Assembly: GCF_033958435.1 (NCBI RefSeq) | Contig: NC_134152.1 | Span: forward strand, 16,540,001 to 16,604,000 | Length of the DNA stretch: 64,000 nt | Direction of reading: 5' to 3' | From: Carettochelys insculpta | Lineage: Eukaryota; Chordata; Testudines; Carettochelyidae | In this document: piece by piece, positions 46,279-56,509 of the stretch | Position numbering within the stretch: position 1 is the stretch's first letter | How the letters are laid out: each line of letters starts with the position of its first letter | Program-made: the position numbers and the translations under genes | Notes under the pieces: model-generated | Database searches by the model: none | What the model was told of the DNA's origin: nothing | The model's input: only the letters and a program-made list of their open reading frames with translations

Positions 46279-47086
46279 CGAAGGGTCCTGTGGCACCTTA
46301 TAGACTAACAGAAAAGTTTTGAGCATGAGCTTTCATGAGCACAGACTCGCTTCATCAGATGCTGGTCTTGGAAATCTGCAGGGCCAGGTATAAATAAGCC
46401 AGAGCAAGGGTGGGGATAACAAGGTTAGCTCAGTCAGCCAGGGTGAGGCTTACTACCAGCAGTTGATCTGGAGGTGTGAACACCAAGGGAGGGGAAGCTG
46501 CTTTTGTATTTAGCCAGCCATTCGCAGTCTTTGTTTAAGCCTGAGCTGAGGGCGTCGAATTTGCAGATGAATTGTAGCTCAGAAATTTCTCTTTGGAGTC
46601 TGGTCCTGAAATTTCTTTGCTGTAGGATAGCTACTTTTAAGTCTGCTACTGTGTGGCCTCGGAGATTGAAGTGCTCTCCTACGGGTTTTTGTATATTGCC
46701 ATTTCTGATATCTGATTTGTGTGCGTTTATTCTTTTACATAGAGACCGTCCAGTTTGTCCGATGTATATAGCAGAGGGGCATTGCTGGCACATGATGGCA
46801 TAAATTATATTGGTAGATGTGCAGCTGAATGAACCCACGATGGTGTGGCTGATCTGGTTAGGTCCTGTAACGGTGTTGCTGGTGTAGATACGTCGGTAGA
46901 GCTGGCAACGAGGTTTGTTGCATGGATGGGTCCCTGAGTTAGAGTGACTGTGGTGCAGTGTATAGTTGCTGGTTAGGATTTGCTTCAGGTTGGCAGGTTG
47001 TCTGTGGGCAAGGACTGGTCTGCCTCCCAAGGCCTGTGAGGGATGGGGTTCTATGACCACCACCCCTAAGAGGGACGGAATCATCC
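46279..47086 (-). mobile_element. Penelope-like element (copy 2) nested in CR1 ORF1
   Basis: Minus strand, 5' truncated. The 3' tail (GGGTCCTGTGGCACCTTATA, GCATCTGATGAAGCGAGTC reversed) lies at 46279-46365 and the endonuclease upstream. Flanks TCCTAGGGA and CCTAAGAGGGA may be a diverged target duplication. The CR1 ORF1 frame continues after it. Confidence 0.85.
46434..47084 (-). pseudogene. Penelope GIY-YIG endonuclease domain, long open frame
   Basis: 216 residues open throughout. A CNKPRCQLYRRIY cluster precedes SCTSTNIIYAIMCQQC and PSAIYIGQTGRSLCKRINAH near 100-115, the GIY-YIG core with the downstream Arg and His. KPVGEHFNLRGH near 150 adds the conserved downstream block with a Glu followed by His. 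The last Cys of the first cluster is Tyr. Better preserved than copy 1; the RT is missing. Confidence 0.88.
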
Positions 47087-47269
47087 ATCTGCCGTCCGGA
47101 CCTAGAATGCCGGCAAGTTTACTGCTTGCTGGGAGCTAGAATCTGGGATGTTACAGAGTTTCTGCCAAAAATTGTTAAACCTGTAGACTATTACCTCTCC
47201 TGCTTCTCTATGTAGGAACCAATGATACAGCCAAGAGCGACCTTGATGACATCACAGCAGATTACATAA

Positions 47270-47538
47270 CCTTCGGAAGGAAGATCAAGGAGTATGGAGC
47301 ACGAGTGGTGTTCTCATCCATCCTCCCTGTGGAAGGAGGAGGTCCGGGTAGGGACTGTCAAATTGCAGAAGTAAATGTGTGGTTGCATAGGTGGTGTAGC
47401 AGAGAAGGATTCGGTTTCTTTGACCATGGGATTCTCTTTTGTGAGCAGGGATTGCTGGGAAGAGATGGGATCCACCTAACAAAGAGAGGAAAGGGCATCT
47501 TGATGAACAGACTTGCAAACCTACTGAGGAGGGTTTAA
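47270..47538 (+). pseudogene. CR1 ORF1 esterase-like domain
   Basis: Frame reads VVFSSILPVEGGG, NVWLHRWCSREGFGFFDH and LGRDGIHLTKRGKGIL. CR1 ORF1 proteins carry a GDSL/SGNH-type esterase; here the final D-G-I-H catalytic pair is intact. Immediately before it GTNDTA-like sequence (about 47220) matches the SGNH block with Asn. This is host-neutral LINE protein, not a cellular gene. Confidence 0.8.
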
Positions 47539-48006
47539 ACTAGGTTCATCAGGGCATGGTGACACAAGCCCTGAGGTAAGTGGAGAAGGAGGAGGGAACA
47601 ATCAAGTAGGTTTCCTGGGTGAAGAGGAGAAAGTGGGCCAATTGGCCACTGCTCTAAGATGCTTATACACAAATGCCAGAATCCTAGAGAACAAATGGGA
47701 AGAATTAGAGGCCCTGGCACAGTCAAAGAAGTATGAGGTGGTTGGAATAATGGAGACTTGGTGGGATGATTTGCATAACTGGAGCATGGTCATGGGAGGT
47801 TACAAACTGTTTAGGAAGGACAGATAGGGAAGAATAGGAGGAGGACTTGCACTCTATGGGAGCGAGCAGTATGATTGCTCAGAGCTCCAGTATAAGGGAG
47901 GAGAAAATCCAGTTGAGTGTTTTTGGGTTAAGCTTAGAGATGAAAATAACAGAGGTGATGTTGTAGTTGGTGTCTGCTGTAGACTGCCAGATCAGGGAGA
48001 TGAGGT

Positions 48007-49799
48007 ACATAAGAATGGCCATACTGGGTCAGACCAAAGGTCCATCTAGCCCAGTATCCTGTCTGCCAACAGTAGCCAATGCCAGGTACCCCAGAGGAGG
48101 TGAACCAACGACAATGATCAAGCGATTTGTCTCCTGTCACCCGTCTCCCGCCTTTGACAAAAGGCTAGGCACCATACCTTACCCCTTGCTAATAGCTATC
48201 TATGGACTTAACCTCCAAACATTTATCGAGCTCTTTTTCAAACTCTGTTAGAGTCCTGGCCTTCACAGCATCCTCCGGCAAGGAGTTCCACAGGTTGACC
48301 GTGTGCTGTGTGAAGAATAACTGATTAGTTTTGAACCTGCTACCCATTAATCTCAATTGGTGTCCTCTAGTTCTTATATTATGGGAACAAGTAAATAACT
48401 TTTCTGTATTCACTTTCTCCACACCATTCATGATTTTATATACCTCTATCATATCGCCCCTAAGTCTCCTCTTTTCTAGACTGAAAAGTCCCAGTCTCTC
48501 TAGCCTCTCCTCATATGGGACCTGTTCCAAAACCTTAATCATTTTAGTCGCCCTTTTCTGAACCTTTTCTGACGCCGATACCTCTTTTCTGAGGTGAGGA
48601 GACCACATCTGCATGCAGTACTCAAGGTGTGAGCGTACCATAGTTTTATACAGGGGAAGTAAGATATTCTTTGTCTTATTTTCTATCCCTTTTTTAATTA
48701 TTCCTAACATCCAATTGGCTCTACTGACTGCTGCTGCACACTGTGTGGATGTTTTCAGAGAACTATCTACTATAATTCCAAGATCCCTTTCCTGATCTGT
48801 TGTAGCTAAATTTGCCCCCCTCATATTGTATGTATAATTGGGGTTATTTTTCCCAATGTGCATTACCTTATACTTACCCACATTAAATTTCATTTGCCAC
48901 TTTGCTGCCCAATCACTCAGTTTGTCAAGATCTTTTTGAAGTGCTTCACAATCTGCTTTGGTTTTGACTATCCTGAACAGTTTGGTGACATCTGCAAACT
49001 TTGCCCCCTCACTGCTTACCCCTTTCTCTAGATCATTGATGAATAAGTTGAACAAGATTGGTCCCAGGACTGACCCTTGGTGAACGCCATAGGTTACCCC
49101 CTTCTATTGTGAAAATTTACCATTTATACCTACCCTTTGTTTCCTGTCTTTTAACCAGTTCCCAATCCATGAAAGGATCTTTCCTCCTATCCCATGACCA
49201 CCTAATTTACATAAGAGCCTTTGGTGCGGGACCGTGTCAAAGGCTTTCTGGAAATCTAAGTATACTATGTCTACTGGATCCCCCCTGTCCGCATGCTTGT
49301 TAACCCCTTCAGAGAAGTCTAATAGATTAGTAAGACATGACTTCCCTTTACAGAAACTATGTTGACTTTTGCTCGACAAATCATGTTCTTCTACATGTCT
49401 GACAATTTTTATTCTTTACTATTGTTTTCTACTAATTTGCCCGGTACTGATGTTAGACTTACCTGTCTGTAATTGCTAGGGTCTCCTTTAGAGCCCTTTT
49501 TTAAATATTGGTGTTATATTAGCTGTCTTCCAATCATTGGGTACCGAAGCTGATTTAAAGGATAGGTTACAAACCACCGTTAATAGTTCCGCAATTTCAC
49601 TTTGAGTTCTTTCAGAACCCTTGGGTGAATACCATCCGGTCCCGGAGACTTGTGACTGTTTAGCATATCAATTAGTTCCAAAACCTCCTCTAATGACACT
49701 TCAATCTGGGACAGTTCCTCAGATTTGTCACCTATAAAGGACGGCTCAGATTTGGGAATCTCAGCTGTGAAGACTGAAGCAAAGAAATCATTTAGTTTT
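48007..49799 (-). mobile_element. CR1 LINE, minus strand, nested in a plus-strand CR1
   Basis: 3' end CATAAGAATGGCCATACTGG at 48007. RT frame 48189-49055 (288 residues, SDWAAKWQMKFNVGKYKVMH and YEERLERLGLFSLEKRRL) and 49104-49379 (DIVYLDFQKAFDTVPHQR). The catalytic YADD reads FADVT. Truncated at 49799 in the RT start. It looks younger than the copy at 36.7 kb in having a longer open frame. Confidence 0.9.
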
Positions 49800-50705
49800 G
49801 CACCCTCAGCAAGTTTGTGGATGACACAAAGCCTAGGGGGAGAGGTAGATTAGTTGGAGTGTAGAGATAGGATCCAGAGTGACTTGGATAAATTGAAGGA
49901 TTGAGCCAAAAGAAATCTGATGCGGTTCAACAAGGAGAAGTGTAGAGTCCTGCACTTGGGATGGAAGAATCCTAAGCATTGTTATAGGCTGGGGACCAAC
50001 TAGCTAAGCAGCAGTGCAGTGGAGAGGGATCTAGGGGTTATGGTGGATGAAAGGCTGGATATGAGTAAACAGTGTACCCTTGTAGCCAAGAAGGCTAATG
50101 GCATACTAGGGTGCATTAGGAGGCGCAGGTCATACAGATCTAGGGAAGTGGTTGTTCCCCTCTTTTTGGCCAGCTGGTGATGTAGGGCGTAATATTGTGT
50201 CCAGTTTTGGCCCCCCCCCAGTATAAAAGGGATGTGGATGTGCTGGAGCAGGTTCAGCGAAGGGCAACAAAAATGATTAAGGGACTGGAGCACATGACCT
50301 ATGAGGAGAGGCAGAGGGATTTGGGTTTATTTCGTTTACAAAGGAGAAGACTGAAGGGTGATTTAATAGCAGCCTTCAACTTCCTGAAGTAGAGCTCTGA
50401 AGAAGATGGTGAGAAGCAGTTGTCAGTGGTGTCAGATAGTAGAACAAGAAGCAATTGTCTGAAGTTACAGAGGGAGAGGTGTATGTTGGATGTTAGGAAA
50501 AACTACTTCACCAGGTGGGTGGTGAAGCACTGAAGTGTGTTACCTAGAGAGGTGGTGGATTCTCCATCTCTAGAGGTTTTTTAAGTCCCAGCTTGACAAC
50601 ATCCTGGCAGGGATGACTTAGTTGTGATTGATCCTGCTTGAAGCAGAGGGCTGGACTAGGTGGCTTCCTGAGGTCCCTTCCAGCCCTATGATTTTATGGA
50701 CTATC

Positions 50706-51235
50706 TTCGTGAAGCTACTAAAATATTTCTGTTTTCCTTTACAAAAACCACCTTTAAATGAGAAAACCCTAATAATCTAACAAGGGCCCTACCACGGTCC
50801 CGTTGAAATCAATGAGAGTTTTTCTGCTGGCTTCTGTAGTAGCTGCTCCAAACTAGAACCGAGATATTTCAGCACTGCCATCAGGTGTATACATATATCT
50901 GTTCCCAGGGCCAGCTTAAAACAAATGGTGCTCCAGGTGACGAGGGTGTTCTGCACCCTCGTATATTTGTTAAACTTCTGAATGTCTAATTTTTGTTGTA
51001 TTTGTATAGCATTTCACCATTTACATGATTTATGGCTGTCATATAAGATGCTACGATCTGTAAATCTGTATTTATTCATGCCCTATATAAGCAAACAAAA
51101 TTAATTTCCTCTAAGCTTACATTAACTTTTTAAGAATAACTGAAGTGTACTAACAACAAGAGATTGAACTTAGCACCAACATTGGATGGACAAATAGTGT
51201 TACAGTTGGTGCCAGCCTTATAATGTTAACCCTAG
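50706..51235. other. Unassigned intergenic DNA
   Basis: AT-rich; no supported feature. Confidence 0.4.
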
Positions 51236-51239
51236 TCCT

Positions 51240-52200
51240 TCAGTTCAAAAAGTCATTTTTCTTACCTTTGCCCTTGCCAACTGAAGCACAGTGTCAGAGA
51301 AATCCAAAGACTGGCCAATGGTGTTTTCGAGCAACAATATAGCACGTGATGTCATCATTGGCTGTCATTGACTGAAGATGTGTTGTAATGAGCTGAGTTT
51401 GAAAAGCTGTGCTGCAGCTGGCAGTATGTGCAGAATCCTCAAAGCTATCCACACATTGGGACTAGTGTTCTTCAGCTGCGCATCATAAATGACTTGGAGA
51501 ACTTGGAGCAGAGAATGCTTCCTGTATGGCAAAATATGATGGATGTTGTCACATTCAACAATAGAGATATTTATGCATCAGCATCAGCATCAGCATCTGG
51601 TTAAGGGCCATACAATTGTTCAAGATTGTTTTTCCTATTTGCCAGTATGTTACTAAGATCATACAAACTCCCCAGGTCTTTTGTGGTACTTAATTTGTTC
51701 AAAACTTTCTTCAGTTTCTTCCCTCTTGCATTTTTCACCTCCAGACTTGTAGCCAAACTGTCTCTTGTTCCATTGAATACTAGTTTCCGTAAAGACAAGC
51801 TCAACTGCTACATTTTCTTCATAACTCATCAAAGCAGTAGTGACTGATGTTTGTTGACTGAGTTTGTAATGCCTTGCTTACAATGTTTACTTGGAATAGC
51901 GTATTGTGACAAACCATAGTTGAGACCAGAAATTTGAAGTCAGTAACCTGATTTGCTAGGATCTGTGCCCTGGTTGGATTCCAGCCTCAACTTTGCTCAA
52001 CTCCACCAGTTGCAGCAGAACATTGTAAACCTGCATCACTTGGTACCTCATTGGCCTTATGCTGTTAATGCAACTGTCCCAGTGAGTGTCACTTTGCAGC
52101 TTCATGATCTCATTTGTGATATTTTCCTGGATGGTCTTCCACTTGATAGTTGATACTGAAAATAGGGCATATTTTCTTTGAAGTACTCCCAAGACATAAT
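51240..52200 (-). pseudogene. ZMYM1/hAT transposase-like pseudogene
   Basis: Minus strand. A 78-residue frame (51956-52192) has KLQSDTHWDSCINSIRPMRY and QVMQVYNVLLQLVELS, like the SxTRWxSR block of hAT-related zinc finger MYM-type 1 proteins, and further 3' fragments (51601-51804, LSLRKLVFNGTRDSLATSL with EVKNARGKKLKKVLNK) continue the similarity through stops. Clearly dead. Whether it derives from a transposon or a retrocopy cannot be told here. Confidence 0.55.
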
Positions 52201-52395
52201 GAATCTAAAGAAGATGATGTTGCGTCTGATTCAGCGAGGTTGAGGAATGGCAGCCTCAAAACACAGAGAAAGCTCTTGGATTCACACAAGGATCATTGCC
52301 TGGGTGGCACAGTTTCTTCCCTTCAAATTTGTGCTGTTCATGTAGCCTTGACCATGGCAGTCTTGAAGCTTCATTTTATTCTCATTCAGAATGTT

Positions 52396-52950
52396 TAGAG
52401 AATTATAGAATTATAGGGCTGGAAGGAACCTGAGGACGTCATCTAGTCCAGCCCCCTGCCTAAAGTAGGATCAGCCCTAACTAAATCATCCCAGCCATGA
52501 CTTTGTCAAGCCAGGACCTAAAAGCCTTTAGGGATGGAGATTCCACCACCTCTGTAGTTAACACATTCCATTATGTTAGTGTTCCTAGTGAAATAGTTTT
52601 TCCTAATATCCAACGTAGACATCCCCTACTGTAACTTGAGATCATTATTCCCCTTTTTTGCTCTCTGTCACTACTGAGAACAGCCTTTTTCCATCTTCTT
52701 TAGAACCACCCCCATCAGGAAGTTGAAGGCTGCTATCAAATTGTCTGTCAGTCTTCTCTTTTGCAAACTAAATAAGCCCAAATCCCTCAGCCTTTCTTCA
52801 GAGGTCATGTGTTTCAGCCCCCTAATCAGTTTGGTTGCCTTGCACAGGACCCTCTCCAATGCATCCACATTCTTTCTATGCTGGGAGGTTCAGAATTGGA
52901 CACAGTGCTCCAGATGTGGCCTCGCCAGTGCCAGATAAAGCTGTAAACAG
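52396..52950 (-). mobile_element. CR1 LINE 3' fragment, minus strand
   Basis: AGAATTATAGGGCTGGAAGG and GTCCAGCCCCCTGCC at the 3' end, then the RT tail DALERVLCKATKLIRGLK and SEERLRDLGLFSLQKRRL (52671-52868, minus). Truncated beyond about 52950. Confidence 0.88.
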
Positions 52951-53099
52951 TTCTGTTAGGCCTTTTTCACTACAGTTGTCCACAGACTGGAAACAAAGTG
53001 GCCCTTTATCTGGATAAAGCAATCCTTGTCAACAAATGTTAATGTAAATGTCAATCTGCTGTTACCCATTCTCAGGCCAGACTTGAGAGGGGCAGAGCA

Positions 53100-54057
53100 G
53101 TGGGGGCACCATTGCTAAGAACTTATCCCAGCTTAGACAACAGTGAATAACTAAATAGGTTCAAGCCTGCGTGCGTCTATCATCACGAGAGGGGAGGGGA
53201 AGCACTTAATTGATAAACTAAATATCCTTTATTGGAAACATTGCTTCAGAACACTTGAATTTCTAACAATTAAGTCTAAAGAAATCCTTCTGGTTCTCAA
53301 TGACAAAACTTCCTTACAAACTATTTACAAACTTCCAGCCCCAAGTCCATTCAAACCTCAGGTATGCTTTCTCCTTGACTCAGTGGATGGAATCACTATT
53401 CAGACGACGATCTTGTCTCCCGCAGGAATCAATGTAGCTCTCTCCTCTTCTCTTCTTTCTTCAGATCTTCTGGTCTTCGTAATCTTCCCGGCATTGTCAT
53501 GTATTCAGTATGCCTGAGAGAAATGGATCTTGCGTGCGGGTAAGCCTGTCTATGTCTGTATAACTAACTTTAGGTCTCAACACCTTGACAACCTACAAAT
53601 CCTGTCTCTTGTATCTCTATAAGCAGGAGGTGTCACTTCCCCGACTTAGTGTTTGCTCTATCTTCACTAGCAGCTGCTAACATAACAGGGCTAGGAAGAC
53701 AAGATGAAATGGAAAGCTAGAGGGGCGTCAGTTCCGTAGCGGGTGGCTAGACCCCCACCTCTGTGGCACTCCTAACTCGCTGAACCCTTCCCTCCTGAGG
53801 TAAGTTAAGCACCCTCCCTCTGGGGTGTGTATTGACTCTCCTACTGGAGTAAGTTCGATACTGCCTTAAATAGAATTTTCAGTGAGTCATGTGATTCAGG
53901 ATTTTCCTGCCTTTTTCCGTCTGAGGTAAAACCCCTTGTTAGCATGACTCAGCACGTAGACCTCCATTTGAAATCAAAATGGAGTCCACATGTCAGCCAT
54001 TTTAATAAATCCAAACTCTTAGACTCAAATAAAACCTGACCAAAAGAAAACCTCCCA
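53100..54057 (-). mobile_element. Possible solo LTR
   Basis: On the minus strand the stretch begins TGTTGGGAGG, holds a TTCTATTTAAGGCAG TATA-like word and further on CCAATAAAGG as a poly-A signal. It ends near 53100 without a sure CA border, and no target duplication or internal retroviral genes were found. It interrupts or abuts a DIRS relic. Low confidence. Confidence 0.3.
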
Positions 54058-54165
54058 ACACTGCACCCTTCTTGCAAACCTTTCTCACTTCTCTGTAGTT
54101 TAGATCTGGTGCTGGACACATTATCTGGACCACCATTTGAACCTCTGGTGACTATTCCACTCCGT
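54058..54165 (+). pseudogene. Relic of an older DIRS tyrosine recombinase
   Basis: Reads CSLDLVLDTLSGPPFEPLVT in frame, matching SLDLVLSALTGPPFEPLATV of the nearby full DIRS copy (58930-58985). It ends abruptly at about 54165. Older than the full copy by its divergence. Confidence 0.75.
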
Positions 54166-54183
54166 GTGCTTACCTGACAGACA

Positions 54184-54536
54184 GGCCGTGTCTACACTAG
54201 GCCCAAAACTTCAAAATGGCCATTTCGAAGTTTACTAATGAAGCTCTGAAATACATATTCAGCGCTTCATTAGCATGTGGGCAGCTGCGGCACTTCGAAA
54301 TTGATGCAGCTCATCCAGACGGGGCTCCTTTTCAAAAGGACCCCGCCTACTTCGAAGTCCCCTTATTCCTATGCGCAGATGGGAATAAGGGGACTCGAAG
54401 TAGCCGGGGTCCTTTCGAAAAGGAGCCCCGTCGGGATGAGCCGCGTCAATTTCGAAGTGCCACGGCCACCCGCATGCTAATGAGGCGCTGAATATGTATT
54501 TCAGCGCTTCATTAGTAAACTTCGAGATGGCCATTT
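54184..54536. mobile_element. Harbinger-type MITE lacking its right end
   Basis: Left end GGCCGTGTCTACACTAGG; palindromic core with CTTCGAAATTGATGCAGCTC and its inverted copy; centre CCTTATTCCTATGCGCAG uninterrupted. It stops at ATGGCCATTT, where the DIRS element begins, so the last ~30-60 bases are missing. Confidence 0.85.
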
Positions 54537-54949
54537 GCAGATCGGATCTTTCCAGCAGTTTCTGCCGGACCGCGCATGTGCCGGCGCGTGCCGCTTCCTT
54601 GTGCGCTCCCGGCCACGTGCGCGATCCGGTCCCCTCCAGTTCCTTCTTAACCGCCATCGGCTGCAGACGGAATCTGCTCAGGCTGCAGCCAGAGTCAGCG
54701 TATTTAGAGTTTTCAGAGTTTTTAGAGTTTCTTTTCAGAGTTCTTAGTTAGATTGTTTGTTTGTTTCTTTATTGCAAAAAAAAAATATATATAAGTAGAA
54801 AGTCTTAGTAAACGAGAAGGAGGAGCGGAGGCAACCCGGGGACGTGAAGGCCAGTAGGCCTCCTGCCGCGGCAGGCTGGGGTCCGTGAGAGGGGAACAGG
54901 CGCAGAGAAGGTGCTAAGTACCCTATTAACAGCTCAAAGACTCACCGCA

Positions 54950-55534
54950 ATGTCCTCTTCAGGATTCAAGAAGTGTGAGTCGTGTCGCGAAGATATGCCG
55001 GCCTCTGATGGGCACAGTCAATGTATTAGGTGCCTGGGGGAATCACACGTCACCCAGAAATGCTCCTTTTGTGCAAAGCTCACGGCCAGAGCCAGAAAGG
55101 ATAGAGAAATGTGGCTGAAAATGCTGCTGTTTGATAAGGCCCTCCAGCCAGACGTGCTGGAGAGGCCTCAACCGGAGGGACCCACAGGGCTCCATAAAAG
55201 GAAGGCGGTGTCCCTCACCCCCTTGGTGCAGAAACGGAGGAAGCACTCTCCAGTTCGATCCATGCTGGTGGCCACAGCAAGCGGGACGGGCGTAGCACAC
55301 AGCCCCCAGCCGCAGTCACAAACAAGCGGCAGCGCAGCAGTGCACGTGGCGAGGCTGAGCCTCCGATTACTAAGCAGCCGGCCCATGCAGCGTTCAGAGC
55401 GGAGGCCAGGCAAGCGCCGGAACCGGCGGCACCGCTGCAAGTGGCACAGACCCCTGCAGCACCAACGGTGCAGGGCCAACAGGCACGCAGCCTGCAGGCA
55501 CCAGAGGAGACCACCCGCGCGGCACCGCAGATAA
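54950..55534 (+). pseudogene. DIRS gag-like protein, N-terminal part
   Basis: Start MSSSGFKKCESCREDMPASD; Cys/His residues in KCESCREDM, HSQCIRCLGESH and QKCSFC make a zinc-ribbon-like N-terminus in the first 50 residues, followed by a charged helix (RARKDREMWLKMLL) and a basic, Pro-rich tail. It leaves frame around 55440, where the reading continues at +2 with Ala/Pro-rich sequence. The ATG at 54950 is chosen over 54911 because family similarity starts there. Confidence 0.75.
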
Positions 55535-55697
55535 GCGTGCTGAGCGCGCCGCCGACAGCGGGGCCGAGATCCCTGGCACGGGAAGGGGCGGAGCCAGCCC
55601 CGCAGGGGAGGGGAAAGGCAGCAGCGAAAACCCAGCACTGCAGCCCTTCTCTGGACAGGGCTGCAGGGCTGCTCTCAACAAGTCCTCCACTTATGCT

Positions 55698-56504
55698 GTG
55701 AACACCAACCAGGAGACATGGGTCTCCCCCAGCCTACCCAGAGCCTCCTTCTCCGTTCTTCCAACCAGCACACCATGGCTCGGGCCACCCTCGCCCTTTC
55801 TGGGATTTGACCCTTTGGAGTACTATCACAAACCAGTTTCACCATTGTCTCAGTCATCCAGACGATCTCGCTCCCCCAGACATAGGGGGTATGCACCTCG
55901 AGAGTGGTCCAGGTCTCCCCCAGGAACCATGCCTGTGCTGCCACGGTCGTCCTTATCACGCTGGGCATAGACACCACAGGCATACACCCAGGGGCAGGTC
56001 CCCCTCAACCATCCAGTACCCCCGCGGGCACTCACGGATGGGGACGGAAACACAGTTGTCTCAGGGGGAGTTGATTTTGGAACCCCGAGATTTTTCCCTA
56101 GCAAGCCTCCAGTGAGAGGGTGTACCACCGACAGCAGGACCCTGAGAGTTCAAGGGAGGTCTACCCTAGTGGTTCCTCCTTGTCCTCCCCCGATGAGGCT
56201 ATGGCCCCCGGGGATGTTGCCCCCCCTGGACGACCTCAAACAGTTTCAGGACGTAGCGGACACGGCGGCATGCTCAACGGCTACGGCAGTGGTCATGCGC
56301 AGGGAATCCTGGCTCCAGACATCGGGTATCCCGAGGGATCTGCAGGCAAAAATTGTCGATCTCCCTTTCGACACGCAGAAGTTGTTTGCAGAGTCAACTG
56401 ATTCGGTCCTTCATTCCAGTAAAGACTCAAGAGCTACACTCAGAACCCTGGGTATTTATACCCCTCCATACAGAAAGAAAAAGTATTACCCTCAACAAAG
56501 GTGA
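55698..56504 (+). pseudogene. DIRS gag-like protein, C-terminal part
   Basis: Two pieces in one frame with a stop at about 55970. The first has GFDPLEYYHKPVSPL and an Arg/Ser run (SSRRSRSPRHRGYAPREWSR). The second (56112-56504) has PPLDDLKQFQDVADTAA, RRESWLQTSGIPRDLQ, VDLPFDTQKLFAEST and DSRATLRTLGIYTPP, typical of the C-terminus of vertebrate DIRS gag. A stop follows; a Gln/Arg-rich extension overlaps the start of pol. Confidence 0.7.
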
Positions 56505-56509
56505 TACCC

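Larger units (their letters stand above)
46030..50705 (+). mobile_element. CR1 LINE, plus strand, with two nested insertions and an internal deletion
   Basis: ORF1 start at 46030 (SRRKKTIQVSPVPVELNN), ORF1 esterase-like part at 47086-47538, endonuclease start at 47633-48000 (CLYTNARILENKWEELEALA), then after 49800 the end of the RT (CKVLHLG-like region, ERQRDLGLFRLQRRR at 50300) and the 3' end at 50650-50705 (GAGGTCCCTTCCAGCCC). The RT core is missing between 48005 and 49800. A Penelope copy and a minus CR1 are inserted. Confidence 0.88.

Noticed and set aside
51280..51370. LLENTIGQSLDFSDT-like reading that recalls ERCC4 exon 4 ([10 protein letters not shown]), followed by a possible gtaag donor
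   Set aside because: The likeness is about ten residues without the rest of the exon; chance is likelier than a duplicated ERCC4 exon.
51575..51600. Short GCATCA tandem and the CAT run at 39219-39237 as possible CRISPR or functional repeats
   Set aside because: Simple microsatellite-like runs; the second is the RTE 3' tail. No spaced direct repeats as in CRISPR.
55043..55690. Long minus-strand frames opposite DIRS gag
   Set aside because: GC-rich antisense shadows with no family similarity.
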